Origin: Bacteroidales bacterium
Lineage (GTDB): Bacteria; Bacteroidota; Bacteroidia; Bacteroidales; WCHB1-69
Direction of reading: 5' to 3'
NCBI GenBank assembly: GCA_024685175.1
Contig: JAIKWD010000004.1
Span: 67,622-122,213, forward strand
DNA: 54,592 nucleotides
The position numbers and the translations under genes were made by a program. Positions 9,201 through 15,707 of the stretch are shown here, in pieces. The notes below the pieces were generated by a model. The model saw only the letters and a list, made by a program, of their open reading frames with translations. It had not been told where the DNA came from and made no database searches. Position 1 is the first letter of the stretch, and every line of letters starts with the position of its first letter.

Positions 9201-9335
9201 GTTGGCGTCGCGCACCAAGGCCTTGTTGAAGGAATCATAACGCTTCCAGAACGTCTCGTACGATTGGCCGGACGCAAAGGGAACCAAAGCGCAAAAAACG
9301 AGGATAAAAAGACAATGAAGGATTCTCTTTTCCAT
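3276..9335 (-). CDS. Alpha-2-macroglobulin family protein with plug-like insert
   Basis: A 2019-aa exported protein. A signal peptide (MEKRILHCLFILVFCALVPFASGQ) without a lipobox is followed by a helical N-terminal region. The macroglobulin MG2 motif DRTLYRPGQTLYFKV lies near residue 570, a further MG-type domain near 660-760, and a thioester motif C-N-E-Q at Cys1471-Gln1474 opens the alpha-helical thioester domain. A C-terminal beta domain ends the protein. Bacterial A2Ms trap or covalently tag attacking proteases; Cys and Gln of CxEQ are the thioester partners, though the usual GCGEQ is ECNEQ here. Around residues 1160-1180 there is a SusC/TonB-plug-like stretch (RGNRSDGAMTIIDGVRVR). pbpC, the frequent partner gene of bacterial A2Ms, is not adjacent. 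Confidence 0.9.
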   Translation of the reverse strand: MEKRILHCLFILVFCALVPFASGQSYETFWKRYDSFNKALVRDANKKLDTIELKANKEGNELQQLRVHLERLRLNQRYNNAWRQNTAILYMDSIRQQKHSAPYLCLYNYIIATLLDNYYSNNYYSSSIGNTDLNKLEEWSKKDIDKAVEQYLQNCFKDVSTLNSLRVDDFEFMINKVPEFRNLRPTMLDLLVQDYIEYSGTNTDNASALIDTAIRTHKLPADRDIIIDFELLKLKLKNSEISYPAENCAYMQGLDALQAKYGNDEAFDYAKGVAYKQMGDSQDTATDYREKALTYFERSIREGKNPYFIHNAQFYKERIIKPSVAIRQRCEDYIPAPKIRIPIQYYNLEKLFVSVYSAHKNSLTYVTEYDTNGNIIGDHLRDKDVQRLGKCIQLQEYQLKNPYKYRNYSTEIWLDSLPTGQYLLVFHPEREWDTNSTFLVSKIHVTDLKIAFWQMDSKGRIGVNDRTTGEPMNSRRVINKRQEGPVVLRNKVHYKKHLGVLHLTNKMGESKVSVGIKKSTSWWNSSTRDLTVFNHRDRYWTSYSHQIPYRNQIPSKKKRMVDMNSKQDYLFTDRTLYRPGQTLYFKVLVTEDGKTHNGCELEILLLDKDSKPVDSVTMATTEFGSAAGQFKLPAGNIGHYTLKVRYLSEKRWQSLFKDIEVVEYKLPTFKVTFERDSAETAMGDTLHIRGTVTSLNGVPVSNADVVLNITAQGNSIKAETTSDAEGKFTYALSIPHSDYSYNISYEAIATDINGETQQTRSSTHIRKKSIDINIYLLDDIDQAQKDTLRCIVKPVNHENILQAMPVKVEIQRMDMPKQYRPYLFEENGRPSQPIYSNEEYTRYFPQYTLNSAENSSSSWRVAETMFRDSRFCKPDSLWQISVKGWPMGSYKAVFSCIDKKGDTVKMERQFKITRSDVTHTQRFQTIWAEIINEPEMGEEVTAVVGTYLNNAIMMVDFYQGKRRLSTQRIVLDQEQKTLTFKTKKQGKRKVNVLARIVQNDHLYKTSSSYEFPTETSKLKKDANLDLKLTHWNKLLEPGSREHWELEIDHDKKPLSQPAELLAWMIDCSLYELGMYTPDYYLQPSYGAILMPKSQYIHLPNLRYQDISQRQIISINPYQIYQYTYLKKRQYESFNMGNRYRSHTVDVLDYSVPDATSTPGRAVRGNRSDGAMTIIDGVRVRSTDRNGKFEPEMVQTGGVINEVSFAAKATTDEIAIVEEESNDENTSENGSFAFSPDIQIRSNFVETAFFQPQLKTDAEGNIKLDFTLPDQYSKWQFFAVAHTTDMMTGNLTEFVQSRKSLMTQSNAPRFFREGDTMLFQVKVSNITDTLLKGKAAIRFFNPETDEPLYILQQSRDSLQDFTCAAKGTANVSWSIIIPKGVDAIGYRALAQADRYGDGEESAIPVLPNRGLMTESMHFTVPADEDTSFTFKRLKGNTSPTLTHYTYTMEITSNPAWIAIQSLPYLMQYQYECNEQIFSRLYANAIALHIVSHNPAIAETYEKWRNDTVHEALSSPLMQNEQLKNILLEETPWVWAAQRERQQRIEMANLFEKKNLENQINRQFKKLLNNQVAEGGWGWFANRYPSNYITNHIVAGYRKLQHLGIEVPEAKTMIQNAIRSMDTTQARAYRSYMELKKKFPKTVFYLTETDVQYLYARTFGKVDSAWLAQPYVKNLLTYATKGIFDANYTRQAEVALIMHRIGREKEAKEIMEAIRQQAVNSRELGMYWKSPYVGRKGCFYYPWYEAPIERQAILIEAFNEISPNEKELNAMKQWLLTQKKGNYWSNTKATAEAVYALLLNSSPEALGASATIITVGNETFTPGTSKDAEAGTGYMQHVWKNEEVTPQLAEVTVRTDRDHPAFGACYWQYFEDLDKVTSANDGLYVERALFHKSNTSDGAKLDSVTAANPVKLGEKITVRLVVRTDRDLEYVHVKDLRAAAFEPVNIHERYGWQNGVSYYESPRDCATNFFFSQFKKGTYILEYELIATQKGQFSHGVTTVECMYAPEYRAQSEGKRIAVSD

Positions 9336-9364
9336 AATGTTGATATTTGTAGATTAAGAACGCA

Positions 9365-9372
9365 CAAAAATA
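9365..9372 (-). promoter_or_regulatory. Promoter -7 element for the A2M gene
   Basis: TATTTTTG on the minus strand, matching TAnnTTTG, 29 nt before the A2M ATG. Confidence 0.6.
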
Positions 9373-9488
9373 CGAATTTAGATTATAGATTATTGATGAT
9401 AGATGATAGATAATCGATTGTTTGCCAAAAAAAAGTCAACTGACAACTGACTACTGACGTTTGACATCTCACGTCTCAAAATTATTTG

Positions 9489-9496
9489 TACTTTTG
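9489..9496 (+). promoter_or_regulatory. Promoter -7 element for the PHP-DRTGG-GHKL set
   Basis: TACTTTTG matches TAnnTTTG, 23 nt before the ATG at 9520. Confidence 0.6.
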
Positions 9497-9519
9497 CGCC
9501 GCATTAAAATAAAGATGAA

Positions 9520-10284
9520 ATGCAATTATTCAAGGCAGATCTTCATACACATACGTTGTTGTCGCCCTGCGGCGACCTGGAGATGACGCCTGACAACATC
9601 ATCGAGTTGGCTAAGGAGCGTGGCATCGACGTGATTGCCATCACCGATCACAACTCCACGCGTCACTGTCGGCTGGCGGAGCACTACTCCCATAACCGTG
9701 ACATCTTCGTGCTCTGCGGCGCGGAGATTACCACCAAGGAGGAGGCTCACTGTCTCGCCTATATGCCCGACCACGATGCGCTTGACAAGTTGCAGGCCTA
9801 TCTGGACGAGCATCTGCCTAACATTCAAAACAATCCAGACAAATTCGGCGACCAGGTACAGATCGACGAAGAGTTCAACATCGTCTATGAGGAACCTCGT
9901 CTGCTGACCTCGGCTATCGACCAGTCGGTGAACCAGATTGCCGACTTCGTGCATTCCATCGGCGGCCTGTTCGTTCCTGCGCACATCGACAAACCCAAGG
10001 ATAGTCTTATCGGCCAGTTGGGTTTCATCCCCTTCGACCTCGACTATGATGCAGTAGAGATTTCCAAGCACGGCAACCGAGATGAGCTCCTGAAAACACA
10101 TAAATATCTCAAGAACAAGATGTTCACCCGTAGCTCCGACGCCCATCTGCCCGATATCGTGGGCACCGCGCCCTGTTATCTCCGAATGGAGACCCGCTGC
10201 TTCGACGAAATCCGGAAAGCCCTCCACCACGAAGACGGCCGCGCCGTATTACTCACGAACGATGAACAAACGGCCTTGGAATGA
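9520..10284 (+). CDS. PHP-domain metal-dependent phosphoesterase
   Basis: A 254-aa cytoplasmic protein of the PHP superfamily. The metal site motifs are visible: DLHTH near residue 7, ITDHN near residue 47, and a later CGAEIT glutamate strand, with PAHID and SSDAHLPD toward the C-terminus. The family hydrolyses phosphoesters with a multinuclear metal centre (TrpH-like enzymes act on 3',5'-nucleotides or 5'-phosphates). The start ATG at 9520 gives MQLFKADLHTH directly; an ATG five bases earlier is out of frame. It is first in a set with a DRTGG-domain protein and a GHKL ATPase. The same trio, as I recall, accompanies NADH-dependent [FeFe]-hydrogenase genes in many anaerobes. The substrate is unknown. 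Confidence 0.85.
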   Translation: MQLFKADLHTHTLLSPCGDLEMTPDNIIELAKERGIDVIAITDHNSTRHCRLAEHYSHNRDIFVLCGAEITTKEEAHCLAYMPDHDALDKLQAYLDEHLPNIQNNPDKFGDQVQIDEEFNIVYEEPRLLTSAIDQSVNQIADFVHSIGGLFVPAHIDKPKDSLIGQLGFIPFDLDYDAVEISKHGNRDELLKTHKYLKNKMFTRSSDAHLPDIVGTAPCYLRMETRCFDEIRKALHHEDGRAVLLTNDEQTALE

Positions 10285-10353
10285 AATTCAAAAAACAAAA
10301 AACAAAGTGATATATAACTTCATATTAACTCCTAACAACCAATACCCCCAAAT

Positions 10354-10689
10354 ATGACAGTAAAAGACCTAGTAGAAAAATTGAATCTTACCGTTTTTTG
10401 CGGCGAGGACAAGTTGGATAGAGAAATCAAGGGCGGATATGTGTCCGACCTGTTGAGCGATGTGATGGGCTTTGCCCAGGAAGGCCACGTATGGGTGACC
10501 TTGCAGACTCACACCAACGTCATTGCCATCGCTTCATTGAAGGAGCTGGCGTGTGTGGTGCTCGTGAAAGGCAACAAACCCGACGAAGGTATGCTGGAGC
10601 AGGCCCGCGACGAGGAAATCCCCGTGTTGGGCACGGATGCCCAGACCTTCGAGACCGCCGGCAAGATTTACCAACTGTTGAACGCATAG
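10354..10689 (+). CDS. DRTGG-domain protein
   Basis: A 111-aa single-domain protein resembling the DRTGG domain and the N-terminal domain of HPr kinase. It opens MTVKDLVEKLNLTVFCGEDK, continues with IKGGYVSDLLSDVMG and ends with a VLGTDAQTFETAGKIYQL strand-helix. The family is thought to bind a ligand or serve as a regulatory module rather than act as an enzyme. It sits 69 bases after the PHP gene and 3 bases before the ATPase gene, so the last two are almost certainly translated from one message. No catalytic residues are recognisable. Role inferred from company: a regulator of redox or hydrogenase functions. Confidence 0.75.
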   Translation: MTVKDLVEKLNLTVFCGEDKLDREIKGGYVSDLLSDVMGFAQEGHVWVTLQTHTNVIAIASLKELACVVLVKGNKPDEGMLEQARDEEIPVLGTDAQTFETAGKIYQLLNA

Positions 10690-10692
10690 CGT

Positions 10693-11226
10693 ATGAAAGA
10701 CCTGTCGATGCACATCATGGACATCCTCCAGAACTCCACTCGCGCCAAGGCGACGGTGATTACACTGGAGGTGCTCCTGGATAGCGAGGCCGACACGCTG
10801 ACCTTAGTTTTCAAGGACAACGGTTGCGGGATGAGCGAGGAGACCGTCCGCAAGGTGGTCAACCCGTTCTTCACCACGCGCACGACACGCAAGGTGGGAC
10901 TGGGCCTGCCGCTGCTCAAGCAGAACACCGAGCAGACTGGCGGCTCCTTGAATATCGACTCCACCGTGGGCGTGGGCACCACCGTCACCGCCGTCTTCGG
11001 GCTCACCCATTTGGACACCCCGCCGATGGGCGACCTGGCCGGCACTGTCGTGCTGACCATCTCCGCCTACCCGGACATTCGGTTCATCTTCCATTACAAA
11101 CGCGACGACGATGTGGACTATACCCTTGATACTGATGAGGTTTACGAAATCTTGGACGGAATGCCCATCAACGACCCCGATGTTATTGCATCCTTGCGCG
11201 AAATGGTAGAGGAAAACATCAAGTAA
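10693..11226 (+). CDS. GHKL ATPase (anti-sigma/histidine-kinase-like), stand-alone
   Basis: A 177-aa protein with a complete GHKL (HATPase_c) fold: N-box DILQNSTRA, G1 box DNGCGM, F-box NPFFTTR, G2 box GLGLPLL and a closing GVGTTVTAVF strand. There is no phospho-accepting His, DHp helix, sensor or membrane segment, so it is not a classical sensor kinase. Such stand-alone ATPases act as anti-sigma-factor-like switches or bind partner proteins. It follows the DRTGG gene by 3 bases and ends the set. The C-terminal ~70 residues (after GLTHLDTPPMGD) form an extra domain of unknown role. It is followed by panC, which has its own promoter. Confidence 0.82.
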   Translation: MKDLSMHIMDILQNSTRAKATVITLEVLLDSEADTLTLVFKDNGCGMSEETVRKVVNPFFTTRTTRKVGLGLPLLKQNTEQTGGSLNIDSTVGVGTTVTAVFGLTHLDTPPMGDLAGTVVLTISAYPDIRFIFHYKRDDDVDYTLDTDEVYEILDGMPINDPDVIASLREMVEENIK

Positions 11227-11242
11227 GATGCAGAAAAAAGTG

Positions 11243-11250
11243 TATCTTTG
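11243..11250 (+). promoter_or_regulatory. Promoter -7 element for panC
   Basis: TATCTTTG matches TAnnTTTG, 38 nt before the panC ATG. It shows panCD can be transcribed separately from the preceding regulatory set. Confidence 0.6.
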
Positions 11251-11288
11251 CCCGATTTTTTTTCAGAATGTAACTTTTTTGAAGAATT

Positions 11289-12119
11289 ATGTTCGTAATT
11301 AATACCATTGCAGAACTTACCAAGACTGTAGATAAAGTAAAGGCACAAGGCAAGACGGTGGGTTTGGTTCCCACGATGGGTGCCTTGCACGAGGGACATC
11401 TCTCCCTCATCAAACGAGCACGGAAAGAAAACGATGTGGTCTTCGTCTCCATCTTCGTCAACCCCGTGCAGTTCAATAACCAGGACGACTTGCGCAAGTA
11501 TCCGCGCACGCTGGATCGCGATGTGGAGTTCATCGGCGACTATGCCGACTATGCCTTTGCCCCTTCCGTGGAAGAGATCTTCCCCGTCCAGCCGTCCGAG
11601 AAGTACGACTTCGGCCCTGTGGAGAAGGTGATGGAAGGCGCTGCGCGCCCGGGACACTTCAACGGCGTGGGCATCATCGTGCGTCGTCTGCTCGAATGGA
11701 CCCGTCCCGACAAGGCCTACTTCGGCGAGAAGGACTACCAGCAGATCGCCGTGATTCGCGAGCTAGTGCTCCAGTGCAACATCCAGTCCGAAATCGTGCC
11801 CTGTCCCATCGTGCGCGAACCCAACGGCCTGGCGATGAGCTCCCGCAACCGCCGCCTGACCCCCGAACAGTTTGAGAAAGCCGCCAATATCCACAGAATC
11901 CTTGAAGAGTCCCGCAAGTGCGTCGACGTGCCCCAAATGAAAGCGTTCGTGGAAGCCGAGATTGCCAAGATTCCGGAGTTCCAACTCGACTATTTCGAGA
12001 TAGCTGACGACAAAACCCTGCAGACCGTCCACGCGCTCGCCGACGCCGACGGCGTGATGGGATTCGTGACCGTCTATGTGGGCGAAGTGCGACTGATCGA
12101 CAATATCCGATACAAATAA
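11289..12119 (+). CDS. panC: Pantoate--beta-alanine ligase
   Basis: A 276-aa cytoplasmic enzyme that condenses pantoate and beta-alanine with ATP to pantothenate, the last step to vitamin B5 and so to coenzyme A. The nucleotidyltransferase signature VPTMGALHEGHLSLI lies near residues 27-41, followed by VFVSIFVNPVQF, the GVGIIVRRLL region, FGEKDYQQ and SSRNRRL (the KMSKS-like loop). Length is typical of the family. It lies 12 bases before panD, which makes the beta-alanine used here, so the pair supplies and uses the same intermediate. panB is not in this window. Confidence 0.97.
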   Translation: MFVINTIAELTKTVDKVKAQGKTVGLVPTMGALHEGHLSLIKRARKENDVVFVSIFVNPVQFNNQDDLRKYPRTLDRDVEFIGDYADYAFAPSVEEIFPVQPSEKYDFGPVEKVMEGAARPGHFNGVGIIVRRLLEWTRPDKAYFGEKDYQQIAVIRELVLQCNIQSEIVPCPIVREPNGLAMSSRNRRLTPEQFEKAANIHRILEESRKCVDVPQMKAFVEAEIAKIPEFQLDYFEIADDKTLQTVHALADADGVMGFVTVYVGEVRLIDNIRYK

Positions 12120-12131
12120 AACAGGAAAACA

Positions 12132-12479
12132 ATGACGATAGAACTGCTAAAATCAAAGATACACAAGGTCGCGGTCACCGAGGCCAACCTGAATTATGTG
12201 GGCAGTATCACCATCGACGAAACTCTGATGGAAGCCGCTCACTTGATTGAGAACGAGAAGGTGCAAGTGCTCAACGTCAACAATGGCGAGCGCTTCGAGA
12301 CGTACGTCATCAAAGGCGCCAAAGACTCTGGCATCATCTGCCTCAACGGTCCCGCCGCGCGCAAGGCGTGCGTGGGCGATGTGGTGGTCATCATCTCCTA
12401 TTGCTCTATGGACTTCGAAGAAGCCAAACACTTCAAACCTTGGATCATCTTTCCGACGAAGGAGAATAAATTGCCTTAG
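12132..12479 (+). CDS. panD: Aspartate 1-decarboxylase proenzyme
   Basis: A 115-aa proenzyme that decarboxylates L-aspartate to beta-alanine for pantothenate synthesis. It self-cleaves between Gly24 and Ser25 (YVGSITID) to form the catalytic pyruvoyl group; the site has the same numbering as in characterised PanD. Later motifs include [12 protein letters not shown] and the [19 protein letters not shown] core. It is co-directional with panC at a spacing of 12 bases, fitting a panCD operon. The C-terminus ends with a short [12 protein letters not shown] tail. Confidence 0.96.
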   Translation: MTIELLKSKIHKVAVTEANLNYVGSITIDETLMEAAHLIENEKVQVLNVNNGERFETYVIKGAKDSGIICLNGPAARKACVGDVVVIISYCSMDFEEAKHFKPWIIFPTKENKLP

Positions 12480-12518
12480 CGATTTAAATAATCAATGAAC
12501 CAATTAGCCAATGCACAG

Positions 12519-12534
12519 ACAACGCATGCGTTGT
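12519..12534. repeat. Perfect 16-bp palindrome in panD-gpmA spacer
   Basis: ACAACGCATGCGTTGT is a perfect palindrome 40 bases after panD. The 129-base spacer otherwise holds low-complexity heptamer-like repeats (CTAATTC/CTAATTCCTAA) near 12565-12603 and no recognisable promoter. The palindrome may end the panCD transcript or bind a dimeric regulator. Confidence 0.5.
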
Positions 12535-12608
12535 ATCAATATCAAACAACACTACCCACAACTCACTAACTTACTAATTCTCTAATTCCTAATTCCTAAA
12601 ATTCCCTT

Positions 12609-13355
12609 ATGTACAAATTAATACTAGTGCGGCACGGACAGAGCGAGTGGAACCTTTCCAACCAATTCACGGGTTGGACGGACGTGGACCTTACCCCGCA
12701 AGGTGTGGAGGAAGCCAGACAGGCGGGCCGCATTATAAAAGAGTCCGGTATTGACGTTCGTTATACGTATACTTCCTTCTTGAAAAGAGCCATCAAGACG
12801 CTTGACCTTATCTTGGAGGAGATGGACCGTATGTGGTTGCCGGTGGAAAAGAGCTGGCGGCTCAACGAGAAGCATTATGGTATGCTGCAAGGCCAGAACA
12901 AGCAGCAAGCTGTGGAAATCTACGGCAAGGAGCAGGTGATGCTCTGGCGCCGTAGTTACGATGTGGCTCCCGAACCGCTGCCAGACGACGATCCGCGCCA
13001 TCCCAAGTACGATATCCGTTATCAAGGCATCAAGAACCGCTCGGCTCGACCGAGTACTGAGTCCTTGTCCGATGCCACCCGCCGTATCATCCCGCTTTGG
13101 AACGCCAGTATTGTGGAGAATCTCCACCAATACGGACAAGTCCTCATCGTGGCGCACGGCAACAGTATTCGTGGTATCATCAAGTTTATGAAGAACTTGT
13201 CCAACGAAGAGATTGTGAAGCTGAATATTCCGACGGGTCTTCCATACGTTATGGAGTTGGATGAAGACATGCAGATAATCAAGGACGAATATATTGGCAT
13301 CAGCGAGGAGGATTTGAAGGCAAAAGAGGCTGTTGTGGCCAACCAAACCAAGTAA
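12609..13355 (+). CDS. gpmA: 2,3-bisphosphoglycerate-dependent phosphoglycerate mutase
   Basis: A 248-aa cytoplasmic glycolytic enzyme interconverting 3- and 2-phosphoglycerate, primed by 2,3-bisphosphoglycerate on an active-site His. Visible motifs are LVRHGQSEWN with the catalytic His near residue 9, FTGWTDVDLTPQG, EKHYGMLQGQNK and VAHGNSIRGI with the second His. Length matches the dPGM family. I found no TAnnTTTG element in its spacer, so it may depend on another promoter type or on read-through from panCD. The next gene encodes a cyclic 2,3-diphosphoglycerate synthetase-like protein, a notable pairing because the mutase needs 2,3-BPG. Confidence 0.97.
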   Translation: MYKLILVRHGQSEWNLSNQFTGWTDVDLTPQGVEEARQAGRIIKESGIDVRYTYTSFLKRAIKTLDLILEEMDRMWLPVEKSWRLNEKHYGMLQGQNKQQAVEIYGKEQVMLWRRSYDVAPEPLPDDDPRHPKYDIRYQGIKNRSARPSTESLSDATRRIIPLWNASIVENLHQYGQVLIVAHGNSIRGIIKFMKNLSNEEIVKLNIPTGLPYVMELDEDMQIIKDEYIGISEEDLKAKEAVVANQTK

Positions 13356-13400
13356 AGCCAATATATTTGCTGTTATATTTGACTTTTTGAGAAAAATTTG

Positions 13401-13408
13401 TATATTTG
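13401..13408 (+). promoter_or_regulatory. Promoter -7 element for the cPGS-like gene
   Basis: TATATTTG matches TAnnTTTG, 64 nt before the ATG at 13473. Confidence 0.6.
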
Positions 13409-13472
13409 CGCGCTTTTTTGAAAAGAAAAACACAAAAACAACTAATAACTAACAATTAAAATCCATTTTTTT

Positions 13473-14894
13473 ATGAAGAAAAAAGTAAGAAATGTCATCA
13501 TCATTGGTGCAGCAGGAAGAGATTTCCACAATTTCAACACCTTCTTCCGTCACAACAAGAACTACAACGTAGTGGCTTTCACTGCCGAACAAATCCCCGG
13601 CATTGACGACCGCAAATACCCGAAAGAACTCGCAGGTGAAGACCTCTATCCTAAAGGCATTCAGATCTATCCTGAATCCATGCTCACCGAGCTGATCAAG
13701 AAATATGACGTTGACGACTGCGTCTTCGCATACAGTGACAAACCGTACTCTTATGTCATGAGCATCAGTGCCGTCGTAAACGCCGCTGGCGCTAATTTCT
13801 GGTTGATGGGCCCGAAGGACACGATGATCGCTTCCAAGAAACCCGTCATCGCCGTTGGCGCTACCCGTACGGGCTGCGGTAAGTCCCAGACTTCCCGTAG
13901 AATTATTGAATATCTCGTTGGTATGGGCTTCAGAGTAGTGGCTGTACGTCACCCGATGCCTTACGACCCGAACCTAAACAACCAAATCGTGCAACGTTTC
14001 GCTGAAGTCGCCGACCTCAAGAAACAAAACTGCACCATCGAAGAGATGGAAGAGTATGAACCGCACGTAGTTACCAAACGTAATGTCATCTACGCTGGTG
14101 TCGACTATGAAGCCATTCTCAAAGGTGGTATGACAAGAGATCCTCAATCCGGTAAGTGGGTTAAGATGGATGGTGCCGAGAACGATCCCGATGGTTGCGA
14201 TATCGTACTTTGGGACGGTGGCAACAACGACTTCCCGTTCTACAAACCGGACCTCACCATCGGCGTTGCCGACCCGCTCCGTCCCGGTGCAGAGGTTAGC
14301 TACTATCCTGGTGAAGTAGTCGCCCGTATGGCTGACGTCATCGTCATCAACAAGATCGACTCCGCTTCTCTGGAGAACATCAACACCGTAAGAACCAACT
14401 TGCGCAAGATCAACCCGAACGCCCAAATTATCGATGCCGCTTCTACGCTCACCATCGACAAACCCGAATTGCTGAAGGGCAAACGCGTTCTCGTCGTGGA
14501 AGATGGTCCTACCTTGACCCACGGTGAAATGAAGATCGGTGCCGGTACCGTCGCTGCTATGAAGGCTGGCGCTGCCGAACTCGTCGATCCTCGTCCTTAT
14601 ACCGTAGGCGAACTGACCACCACCTTCGAAAGATACCCCAACATCGGTACGCTTCTCCCGGCTATGGGTTATGGCGAGCAACAGATGAAGGACCTCGAGA
14701 AGACCATCGCCAACACTCCGTGCGACGCCGTGGTTATCGGTACTCCTATCGACCTGCCTCGCTTCATTAAGATCAAACAACCTGTTGTCAAGGTCGGTTA
14801 TGAATTGCAAGAGATTGGTCAACCCACCCTCAAGGAAGTGCTTGACGAATTTGTCAAGAAACACAACCTTAAACCTAAGAGAAGAAGAAAATAA
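13473..14894 (+). CDS. Cyclic 2,3-diphosphoglycerate synthetase-like GTPase
   Basis: A 473-aa cytoplasmic P-loop protein resembling archaeal cyclic 2,3-diphosphoglycerate synthetase and its many uncharacterised bacterial relatives. Residues 1-120 form a Rossmann-like domain (NVIIIGAAGRDFHNFN). A P-loop follows near residue 130 (GATRTGCGKSQTSR), then DIVLWDGGNNDFPFYKPDL, ADVIVINKID (NKxD guanine-recognition-like motif) and VLVVEDGPTLTHG. The archaeal enzyme makes an intramolecular phosphoanhydride of 2,3-BPG with ATP. In bacteria the family function is not established and it is often labelled a GTPase. It has its own promoter and terminator and lies just after gpmA. Family call firm; activity uncertain. 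Confidence 0.82.
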   Translation: MKKKVRNVIIIGAAGRDFHNFNTFFRHNKNYNVVAFTAEQIPGIDDRKYPKELAGEDLYPKGIQIYPESMLTELIKKYDVDDCVFAYSDKPYSYVMSISAVVNAAGANFWLMGPKDTMIASKKPVIAVGATRTGCGKSQTSRRIIEYLVGMGFRVVAVRHPMPYDPNLNNQIVQRFAEVADLKKQNCTIEEMEEYEPHVVTKRNVIYAGVDYEAILKGGMTRDPQSGKWVKMDGAENDPDGCDIVLWDGGNNDFPFYKPDLTIGVADPLRPGAEVSYYPGEVVARMADVIVINKIDSASLENINTVRTNLRKINPNAQIIDAASTLTIDKPELLKGKRVLVVEDGPTLTHGEMKIGAGTVAAMKAGAAELVDPRPYTVGELTTTFERYPNIGTLLPAMGYGEQQMKDLEKTIANTPCDAVVIGTPIDLPRFIKIKQPVVKVGYELQEIGQPTLKEVLDEFVKKHNLKPKRRRK

Positions 14895-14914
14895 TTTTTC
14901 TTTCCCATTATCTG

Positions 14915-14947
14915 AAAAAGGAGGACCATTTTTGGCCCTCCTTTTTC
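14915..14947 (+). terminator. Rho-independent terminator after the cPGS-like gene
   Basis: AAAAAGGAGG (14915-14924) pairs with CCTCCTTTTT (14937-14946), with an extra CC/GG step inside and a T-rich tract afterwards. It is a canonical intrinsic terminator 20 bases after the stop. Confidence 0.9.
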
Positions 14948-14956
14948 TTTTTTTTG

Positions 14957-14964
14957 TATTTTTG
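14957..14964 (+). promoter_or_regulatory. Promoter -7 element for the T9SS cargo gene
   Basis: TATTTTTG matches TAnnTTTG, immediately after the preceding terminator and 33 nt before the ATG at 14998. Confidence 0.6.
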
Positions 14965-14997
14965 CAGCTCAAAAACAATAAATTAAAAAATACATCT

Positions 14998-15702
14998 ATG
15001 AAAAAAATATTCGCTCTGCTTATAGTATTCGCTGCATTGTCCAGCTCCGCTCAATCCATTAAATTGTTTTATGGGGATCCGCTGAATAATAATGATACTA
15101 TCCATGTGGAAGTGAGTGTTGGTGAACAAAACAATATTTATATAGATTACGCCAACATCTCCTCGGAGACCATTTTTGTGAAGGTTCGTCGCGAAGATGT
15201 TTTCATTCCTGAAAATGATAATGCGACCTTCTGTGTTGGGTCATCCTGTAGTTCGTACCTGTCCAGCGAGTTTGAACTCCAACCTGGCGACACTATAACC
15301 CGTATGGATCTAATGGCTTTCCATATTGTGTATGAGTCTAACACGAGTGGGGAGTATTTAGGCAAATATACGTTCTTCAATGCTGACAATGAATCAGATG
15401 CCACGAGTGTTTTCGTACATGCCACCGCTCCTACAGGTTTGACCTCTCATCAGGATCAAGTCGCTGTTTTTGCCTGCCCCAATCCTGCCACGGATAATGT
15501 ATATATCAGTTATAATACGGTAGGAAGCCCGAACGCCTATGTGGTGGTCAAGAACTTGCTCGGAAGTGAAATCTATCGTCAGCAAGTGACTGGTGAGGGC
15601 AAAATCGGCTTTTCCGTAGCCTCCTTGTCGCCGGGTATCTATTTCTATGGCCTTGAACAAGCCGGCCGTATGACATCCGTTCGCAAGCTCCTGGTCAAGT
15701 AA
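14998..15702 (+). CDS. Secreted protein with type IX sorting domain
   Basis: A 234-aa exported protein. The ATG at 14998 is chosen because it opens a clean signal peptide (MKKIFALLIVFAALSSSAQS); the open frame extends upstream through the terminator, which is not coding. The middle region (~20-140) is a beta-rich domain I do not recognise, containing a Cys pair near residues 76 and 80. Residues ~155-234 form a T9SS type A sorting domain: PNPATDNVYISY, VVVKNLLGSEIYRQ, LSPGIYFYGLEQ and a terminal SVRKLLVK. Such domains direct cargo through the type IX system to the surface or medium. It begins a run including DUF4271, hemD, rnpA and yidD. Confidence 0.82.
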   Translation: MKKIFALLIVFAALSSSAQSIKLFYGDPLNNNDTIHVEVSVGEQNNIYIDYANISSETIFVKVRREDVFIPENDNATFCVGSSCSSYLSSEFELQPGDTITRMDLMAFHIVYESNTSGEYLGKYTFFNADNESDATSVFVHATAPTGLTSHQDQVAVFACPNPATDNVYISYNTVGSPNAYVVVKNLLGSEIYRQQVTGEGKIGFSVASLSPGIYFYGLEQAGRMTSVRKLLVK

Positions 15703-15707
15703 GGACT

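Noticed and set aside
9336-9519. CRISPR-like repeats in the A2M-PHP spacer
   Set aside because: The repeats are about 7 bases, degenerate and without spacers of uniform length.
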